From: Gammaproteobacteria bacterium
Lineage (GTDB): Bacteria > Pseudomonadota > Gammaproteobacteria > Acidiferrobacterales > Acidiferrobacteraceae
Length of the DNA: 10,380 nt
NCBI GenBank assembly: GCA_028064935.1
Contig: JAPTWT010000309.1
Span: 1 to 10,380, forward strand
Direction of reading: 5' to 3'
The notes beneath the pieces were generated by a model that worked only from the letters and a program-made list of their open reading frames with translations, had not been told where the DNA came from and did no database searches. Positions 6,620-10,380 of this stretch are shown in pieces. The translations under genes were made by a program, and so were the position numbers. Every line of letters starts with the position of its first letter. The first letter of the stretch is position 1.

Positions 6620-8213
6620 CCCAGACAATGGCATCTTTGATCTTTCGGCTGGCCACGACATAGAGACCCACCTTCGCCCGACTCAACCCGACATAAGCAA
6701 CGGCGCGAAGGTCTTCGATCGTCGCGGTATCCGACAAGGCAAGGACGACCACGTCACGTTCGAGCCCCTTGAAACGGTAAACGGTTTCCACGGGGATGCC
6801 ATGACCGTCGAGCGTGGTGAATAGATGTCCAGCCACGCCTGTCGATCGAAGCTCGGAAATCACCGATGTGGAATCCGTCAGGACGATCAGATGGGTCGGC
6901 TCGATCTTGTCTTCGAGGACTATGCTCTCGACCACACCGACGATGTAAGGCGCGAGCTGCTCCCGACGGTCCACCTCCACGAACCTCGGCTCCGGTCCAT
7001 CGACCCACCTGCCATCGAGACGATCGTCGAAAATGCTGGCCACCCTTCGAGCTATCGGACCCGTGTTCCGGCAATTAACGCTCAACTCGAATTCGACCAG
7101 TCCTTCGGGTATCGACCATCCTCGTCGATACAGGTCTTGGTGAGAGTCGGCAAATAGGTACAGAAGACCATCATCGGAAACGAGAGATTGCGTCACCGAA
7201 AGCCATTCCATGGCGAAATCCTGGGCCTCATCGACCAGTACTGCATCGTAGTGGGTGGCGTTACGAGCGGCAGCCTCGCCCAGAACGCGAGGGGCTTCGA
7301 TTTCGTACCACTCGCTCGTCGGGTCGAACGGGGTCTTCGACTTGGCGCGTCGTGCCTCACGAAGTACAAGGCTATGGAAGGTCTCGACGTCCACCGATGA
7401 GCCATGCAGTGTGGACCCGAGATGCTGTCGCAGTGGTGCGTTGTAGCAGAGCAGCAGTGCGCGAAAACCAGATGAAGCGAGCTGACGCGACTTCTCTACG
7501 GCCAGAACTGTCTTCCCCGTCCCGGCACCCCCGAGGATCATGGCGCGCTTGACACGTCTGATCGCTTGCAGCACTACCATCTGCTCGGTTGTCAAATCGA
7601 GCAATGCTTGCGCGGCGTCGCCAACGTCGTCTCGCAGGAGGCGCCTTACTCGGATGGTAGGTGCCAAATGGTCGACGATCCGCCCGACGTCACTCTTGGA
7701 CAAGGCTCGATTCTGTCCCCAATGGCGGAAGATCCGTTCTATGGCCTCCATTGGCCGAGCCATATCAACACGGTCGACGACGATCTCTCTGGGGGCATTG
7801 AGGCCGAGAAGTTGAGCGACCTCTACGTCCGGGAATACGACGGCATGCACGATCGGATACCGTGTCAGAGGGGGATCGACCGCTTTGAAGAAGTTGAGCA
7901 ACGCGTATTTGGAGTCTTTCGCCTGATCGAACGGGTTTTTGATGGGACGGCGGATTCCGTCGCCCCCAGTCGAAAACCAAGTGCCGTCGATGGCTTCGAT
8001 CCCGCCGCCCTTCACCTCCAAAACGAGGATGCCGAGGTCGGGAGCCAGCACGACGAAATCGGCTTCGCCGTCGCCCTGCTTGCCCCCACGACGTGATTGC
8101 CAGGCAACCGAATGGAAAACGACGAGATCATCAGCGGTGGACAAGCGTTCGCGCACCTTGATCTCCGATCGCGGACTGCTCGGTGACGCTTCACGAGGAT
8201 AGAAGGTCGTCAT
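6612..8213 (-). CDS. NERD-domain nuclease fused to UvrD/SF1-type helicase
   Basis: This 533-residue protein couples a predicted nuclease to a DNA helicase. The N-terminal ~130 residues fit a NERD (nuclease-related, PD-(D/E)xK-like) domain. GEADFVVL (D52) and LVLEVKGG (E66, K68) give the metal-binding D...ExK core, and E17 is a further candidate. A SF1 helicase follows: LTTEQ (Q-like motif, ~207-211), GGAGTGKT (Walker A, 228-235), LVDEAQDF (Walker B, D328/E329), NCRNTGPIA (motif IV region), VYRFKGLERDVVVL (motif V) and AYVGLSRAK (motif VI, ending at 514). All key residues are present. Its ATG overlaps the vsr stop by 4 bases (ATGA) and lacks a strong SD site, so translation is probably coupled. 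NERD-helicase fusions recur in defence loci, but the substrate here is unknown. It could supply the cleaving activity of the operon or process ends made by Vsr. Confidence 0.88.
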   Translation of the reverse strand: MTTFYPREASPSSPRSEIKVRERLSTADDLVVFHSVAWQSRRGGKQGDGEADFVVLAPDLGILVLEVKGGGIEAIDGTWFSTGGDGIRRPIKNPFDQAKDSKYALLNFFKAVDPPLTRYPIVHAVVFPDVEVAQLLGLNAPREIVVDRVDMARPMEAIERIFRHWGQNRALSKSDVGRIVDHLAPTIRVRRLLRDDVGDAAQALLDLTTEQMVVLQAIRRVKRAMILGGAGTGKTVLAVEKSRQLASSGFRALLLCYNAPLRQHLGSTLHGSSVDVETFHSLVLREARRAKSKTPFDPTSEWYEIEAPRVLGEAAARNATHYDAVLVDEAQDFAMEWLSVTQSLVSDDGLLYLFADSHQDLYRRGWSIPEGLVEFELSVNCRNTGPIARRVASIFDDRLDGRWVDGPEPRFVEVDRREQLAPYIVGVVESIVLEDKIEPTHLIVLTDSTSVISELRSTGVAGHLFTTLDGHGIPVETVYRFKGLERDVVVLALSDTATIEDLRAVAYVGLSRAKVGLYVVASRKIKDAIVWGP

Positions 8214-8704
8214 TGGTCCGATTTGCTTGGTTCTCGTAGCGGCCGACGGAGATCTCGGTGATCGGTGGTGGTCGCCGCTTTCTTCCCGTGCTTCCGCATT
8301 GCTACGCTCTTGGCAACAAGGCGCGCTACGTCGGCAGGAGATTCATGCGCCCAAATCCTTACCACTTCCCAGCCGAGCCCACCAAGGCGCCGATCGGTAT
8401 CAGCATCACGGGCACGATTGGCCTCGATCTTCGCTCGCCAGAATTCGGCGTTTTCCTTGGGCCAAGTGGCGTGTAGAGGGCAGCCGTGCCAAAAGCACCC
8501 GTCGACGAACACTGCGATGCGCGGACCCAGGAAAGCAATATCCGCGACCCGTCGCGGTTTCGAAAGTAGTGGTACTTGCAGGCGATATCGTAGGCCCAAC
8601 GCGTACAGGGCCTTGCGAAGTTCTAGCTCGATATCAGTGCCGCGCTGGCGCACCCGCGCCATACGACGACTGGCCTCAGGCGACGAGGGGGTTACGCGCC
8701 ACAT
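8210..8704 (-). CDS. vsr: Very short patch repair endonuclease family protein (Vsr)
   Basis: This 164-residue protein is of the Vsr family, PD-(D/E)xK-type enzymes that in E. coli nick beside T:G mismatches left by deaminated 5-methylcytosine. Visible motifs are IELELRKAL (E26, aligning with catalytic E25 of E. coli Vsr), RRVADIAF (D55, catalytic aspartate), FVDGCFWHGCP (F71, W72, H73, the intercalating and active-site segment) and a closing WRAKIEANRARD region. E. coli H64 is replaced by D68, a change shared by a large Vsr subgroup. I prefer ATG 8704 over GTG 8707 because AAAGGGG at 8712-8718 is 7 bases from the former. The start overlaps the methyltransferase end by 29 bases, and the stop overlaps the next gene by 4. 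The partnership with a C5 methyltransferase fits repair of methylation damage, but operon-borne Vsr proteins may also act as restriction nucleases. Confidence 0.93.
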   Translation of the reverse strand: MWRVTPSSPEASRRMARVRQRGTDIELELRKALYALGLRYRLQVPLLSKPRRVADIAFLGPRIAVFVDGCFWHGCPLHATWPKENAEFWRAKIEANRARDADTDRRLGGLGWEVVRIWAHESPADVARLVAKSVAMRKHGKKAATTTDHRDLRRPLREPSKSDQ

Positions 8705-9764
8705 CACGTTTCCCCTTTGTGCCCGTCATCGATGGTTGAATGGCGAGATGTTGGAGGATGCTACGACCGATGATTTCTCCAAGTGTCACCGGCACGGCGT
8801 TGCCGATCATGCGCCCCAAGGCCTTGAACTGGATCGGCGCACCGTCCGGGACGAACGAGTAGCCTTTCGGAAAGCCCTGCAAAATGGCACCTTCACGCAG
8901 TGAGATTGCACGGTCCTGCTCGGGGTGGCCAAAGCGGCCATTGCCGAAGCCGTAATACTGAGTGGTGAGTGTTGGAGCAGGCTCGTCCCAGACCATGCGG
9001 CCGTAAACACCGGGATAGGTGCGCCCCGTATCACGCTGGTGGCACTCCGAAATCAGCTGTTTGGGCCAGTCTCGCCATGTTCCACCAGGGCGCGATGCTC
9101 GGATCCGCTCGAGGTTGAGCTTCGACAGCTTGGAAGCCGCATGCAACGGATCACGCGGCAGCGAGTCACCTGCGGCGATCACTGGGAGCTTGCCAATCGC
9201 TTCACGCACCGTCATTGGGCGATTGTGAGTGGACTCGATGAGTTCGATCGGGCCGAGTCGCGATGCGAGTAGCACCATTCGGCGTCGACGTTGAGGCAAG
9301 CCATAGCCAGCACAGTCCACGACATCGTGCCAAACCTTGTAGCCGAGCCTTTCCAAGGCGGCGACGAAATCATCGTACACCTCGTGTTTCTCTACCGTCG
9401 GTACGTTTTCCATGGTGACGATATCCGGGCGCGCACCTTTGACCAATCGTGCGAACTCATACAACAACGCCCAGCGTGGGCTACCCACGGTGTCGTAGCG
9501 TTGTGCATAAGTCGAGAACGGCTGACAAGGCGCGCAGCCGGCGAGGATGCGGATGTCCGCGTCGCCGAAAAGAGCCCGCAGTTTCGCAGGTTTCGAACGA
9601 GAGACGTCTTCTTCGATGAATCGTGCGCCGTTGTTGGTTTCGAATGGATGGCGACACGCAGGATCGACATCGATGCCGGCGACCACAGGAATCCCTTCTG
9701 ACGTGAGACCGTGAGTGAGCCCACCCGCACCACAAAACAAATCAATGCAGGCCAAGGTCGTCAT
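8676..9764 (-). CDS. dcm: DNA (cytosine-5-)-methyltransferase
   Basis: This 362-residue C5-cytosine methyltransferase transfers methyl groups from S-adenosylmethionine to DNA. Motifs appear in standard order: IDLFCGAGGL (I, SAM binding, 8-16), GCAPCQPFS (IV, catalytic C80), MENVP (VI, E119), GLPQRRRRM (VIII, 157-161), a target-recognition region at roughly 165-285 including PAPTLTTQ, LREGAILQGFP (IX, 289-299) and GNAVPV (X, 321-326). The protein is of normal length with a ~35-residue tail after motif X. AAGGGAG at 9772-9778 lies 7 bases before the ATG. It is the first gene of a - strand operon with vsr and a NERD helicase. The motif set also fits DrmMII, the C5 methylase of class 2 DISARM, and drmAB lie just downstream on the other strand. 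The target sequence cannot be read from the protein, and the symbol does not imply CCWGG specificity. Confidence 0.95.
   Translation of the reverse strand: MTTLACIDLFCGAGGLTHGLTSEGIPVVAGIDVDPACRHPFETNNGARFIEEDVSRSKPAKLRALFGDADIRILAGCAPCQPFSTYAQRYDTVGSPRWALLYEFARLVKGARPDIVTMENVPTVEKHEVYDDFVAALERLGYKVWHDVVDCAGYGLPQRRRRMVLLASRLGPIELIESTHNRPMTVREAIGKLPVIAAGDSLPRDPLHAASKLSKLNLERIRASRPGGTWRDWPKQLISECHQRDTGRTYPGVYGRMVWDEPAPTLTTQYYGFGNGRFGHPEQDRAISLREGAILQGFPKGYSFVPDGAPIQFKALGRMIGNAVPVTLGEIIGRSILQHLAIQPSMTGTKGKRDVARNPLVA
8712..8718 (-). promoter_or_regulatory. Ribosome binding site for vsr, inside the methyltransferase gene
   Basis: AAAGGGG on the - strand lies 7 bases before ATG 8704 and 4 bases before GTG 8707. 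It sits inside the 3' end of the methyltransferase gene, favours the ATG start and shows that vsr has its own initiation signal within the overlapping operon. Confidence 0.6.
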
Positions 9765-9771
9765 TCATGAT

Positions 9772-9778
9772 CTCCCTT
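9772..9778 (-). promoter_or_regulatory. Ribosome binding site for the methyltransferase
   Basis: AAGGGAG on the - strand lies 7 bases before the ATG at 9764. It supports this start over the out-of-frame ATG at 9768, which would read a stop after one further codon. Confidence 0.65.
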
Positions 9779-9819
9779 GGTCAGCAAGAACGAGCTTGGC
9801 ACCGTGACGCTCCTCTCCA

Positions 9820-9915
9820 TCATCGGCTCGACGCATCGTCGGATTCTTCCGACGCCTCTCTGCTGACCCCGAGGTATTCGGCGATTGCCTCGGCGGACAA
9901 CCACCGGTCGGCCAT
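9820..9915 (-). pseudogene. Truncated excisionase/MerR-like helix-turn-helix ORF
   Basis: The 31-codon ORF begins MADRWLSAEAIAEYLGVSRE, which closely fits the start of small HTH_17 (excisionase/MerR-type) DNA-binding proteins: W near the start, then an E-x-IAEYLGVSR helix-turn-helix. In intact members the next residues are a T/V-Y-R-W recognition helix and a wing, giving 60 or more residues. Here the match stops after SRE and the frame ends after ASEESDDASSR. Neither other - strand frame restores the missing half. I read it as a 5' remnant joined by deletion to unrelated DNA. Only a weak purine run (GGGAA) precedes the ATG. A functional mini-protein is unlikely but not excluded. Confidence 0.5.
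9837..9854. other. GC-rich hairpin in the methyltransferase leader
   Basis: CGTCGGA (9837-9843) pairs with TCCGACG (9848-9854) around a TTCT loop (AGAA on the - strand). The 7-bp perfect stem lies about 75 bases upstream of the methyltransferase start on its coding strand. No T tract follows. It may be a leader RNA structure or simply part of the scarred region. Confidence 0.4.
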
Positions 9916-9971
9916 GGCGGTTCCCAGAGCTATGGACACCCATGATCGGCGATTCTGCCATAGCCTCAGCG

Positions 9972-9993
9972 GGAATAAAACCGGTTTTATGCC
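9972..9993. promoter_or_regulatory. 22-bp near-perfect palindrome, operator-like
   Basis: The perfect core ATAAAACCGGTTTTAT (9975-9990) is extended by GG on one side and CC on the other, with one mismatched pair between (9974/9991). Its AT-rich arms stand out from the surrounding GC-rich DNA. It lies 56 bases upstream of the truncated HTH start and about 210 bases upstream of the methyltransferase on the - strand. It is a candidate binding site for a dimeric regulator, but no matching regulator or second copy is visible. Confidence 0.45.
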
Positions 9994-10020
9994 GAACCGC
10001 CTCACTACCAACCCGGATAG

Positions 10021-10176
10021 CACCTTTCGCTCATCAACCGGCTGATCCACAACGCCGAGATCATCGCCCTCGAAGGCGAGTCCTATCGCCTCAAGGAAGC
10101 CCAGGAACGCAACGAACGGCGGGCTGCCCGAAATAAGGGCACCCCCTGGGCAATTTTTGTCAGGAGTCGCAAATGA
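10021..10176 (+). pseudogene. istB: IS21-family IstB ATPase, C-terminal remnant
   Basis: IstB is the ATPase helper of IS21-family transposition. Only about the last 50 codons remain, open from just after a stop at 10018-10020 to the TGA at 10174-10176. INRLIHNAEIIALEGESYRL is the characteristic IstB C-terminus (D/N-RL-x-H-x-A-x-I-x-x-x-G-x-SYR), followed by the charged tail KEAQERNERRAARNKG. The final residues (TPWAIFVRSRK) read into the element's terminal sequence. The Walker motifs and all of istA are absent, and no upstream frame continues the match clearly, so the element has lost its left portion and cannot transpose on its own. Confidence 0.75.
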
Positions 10177-10178
10177 CA
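10021..10178 (+). mobile_element. IS21-family insertion sequence, right-end fragment
   Basis: The fragment holds the istB tail plus a terminal segment GGCACCCCCTGGGCAATTTT (10138-10157), then TTGTCAGGAGTCGC and AAATGACA. IS21 elements end in CA, and the istB stop lies very close to this end, as is usual. The exact end (10178, or 10183 because TGACA is repeated in tandem) cannot be fixed without the left end, which is missing. Coding on the other strand resumes immediately to the right, which supports a junction here. Confidence 0.5.
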
Positions 10179-10380
10179 TGACAGGGGATGCTTTCCAGGA
10201 CACCCGTCGCCACCAGCCGTAGAAATGTCCGGACGTCGTAGGTGAGGACACCCTCAGGATCGCCTGGGGCCGAGTCGAGAAACCGCAGGTGGATAGGACA
10301 CCCCGCCCCCTCATGGGGCACCCTGACAAAGACGTCGCCCGTGCGCGTATCACGATACAGCTCGAGCGACAGACCAAGAT
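10160..10380 (-). CDS. Unidentified protein, partial; 3' end truncated by IS terminus
   Basis: On the - strand one frame is open from the right edge to a TGA at 10160-10162, giving 72 residues with strongly G/C third positions (for example GLSLELYRDTRTGDVFVRV, then LTYDVRTFLRLVATGVLE). This bias makes it convincing coding sequence, although no ATG lies in the window and the start is beyond the right edge. I recognise no family, membrane segment or catalytic motif. The last six codons or so (VICDS and stop) fall inside the probable IS21 terminus. The natural C-terminus has therefore probably been replaced by a few IS-encoded residues, and the gene may be inactive. Confidence 0.55.
   Translation of the reverse strand, partial: LGLSLELYRDTRTGDVFVRVPHEGAGCPIHLRFLDSAPGDPEGVLTYDVRTFLRLVATGVLESIPCHVICDS

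Noticed and set aside
9761..9961. A 66-codon - strand ORF whose stop overlaps the methylase start as ATGA
   Set aside because: Its residues are low-complexity Arg/Gly/Val, it runs out of frame through the HTH-like segment, and no family is recognisable. The ATGA overlap is probably chance, and the methylase has its own SD site.
10197..10302. Three copies of AGGACACC at 10197, 10245 and 10295, about 48-50 bases apart
   Set aside because: The regular spacing is suggestive of transposase binding sites, but they lie outside the probable IS end and inside - strand coding. Two copies are in the same frame (Gly-Val-Leu codons). Three 8-mers are too few to call a repeat array.
9820..10377. A 185-codon - strand ORF spanning the right edge
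   Set aside because: It joins three unrelated things: a frame antisense to istB, the HTH start, and an out-of-frame reading of the better - strand coding frame at 10160-10378. Only its last 31 codons look meaningful.
1..10380. CRISPR arrays, tRNA or rRNA genes, and integrase attachment sites
   Set aside because: I saw no regularly spaced long repeats, no cloverleaf-like sequence, no rRNA segments and no paired direct repeats that would mark element ends.

Overview
The window is a piece of a high-GC bacterial chromosome, or of a large mobile element. GTG and TTG starts are common and third codon positions are mostly G or C. An actinobacterium or another high-GC phylum would fit, but nothing in the sequence fixes the taxon. 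All recognisable genes belong to gene control, anti-phage defence, restriction-modification or mobile DNA, so the region reads as a defence island.

Left arm, + strand (1-6601). It opens with the C-terminal end of an S24 (LexA/UmuD-like) peptidase cut by the window edge. A poorly understood small ORF follows (294-647), overlapping the start of a complete SigA-like sigma-70 factor (629-1783). Next come two large genes that I recognise as the core pair of a DISARM-type defence system. drmA (1835-4879) is a 1014-residue SF2 helicase with embedded zinc-binding motifs. drmB (4892-6601) is a 569-residue DUF1998 protein. Short gaps, strong Shine-Dalgarno sites and shared orientation suggest one operon from at least the sigma gene to drmB.

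Right arm, - strand (9764 down to 6612). A tight three-gene operon encodes a C5-cytosine DNA methyltransferase, a Vsr-family endonuclease, and a NERD-nuclease/UvrD-like helicase fusion. Adjacent genes overlap by 29 and 4 bases. It converges on drmB, and the 10-base gap between the stop codons is the loop of a perfect 8-bp inverted repeat whose arms contain both stops.

Right edge (9765-10380). This is a scarred boundary. It holds a truncated helix-turn-helix ORF, a GC-rich hairpin, a 22-bp near-perfect palindrome, the C-terminal end of an IS21-family IstB with its probable right terminus, and the end of an unidentified - strand gene that the IS end appears to have truncated.

Interpretation: DrmA/DrmB are present without the usual phospholipase-D partner DrmC and without DrmE or DrmD in the window. 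They sit opposite a methyltransferase-Vsr-NERD helicase module and behind their own S24 peptidase and sigma factor. The most interesting possibility is an inducible, sigma-controlled DISARM-like variant whose methylation and nuclease functions come from the convergent operon. The individual protein families are well supported. That the two operons form one system is inference.
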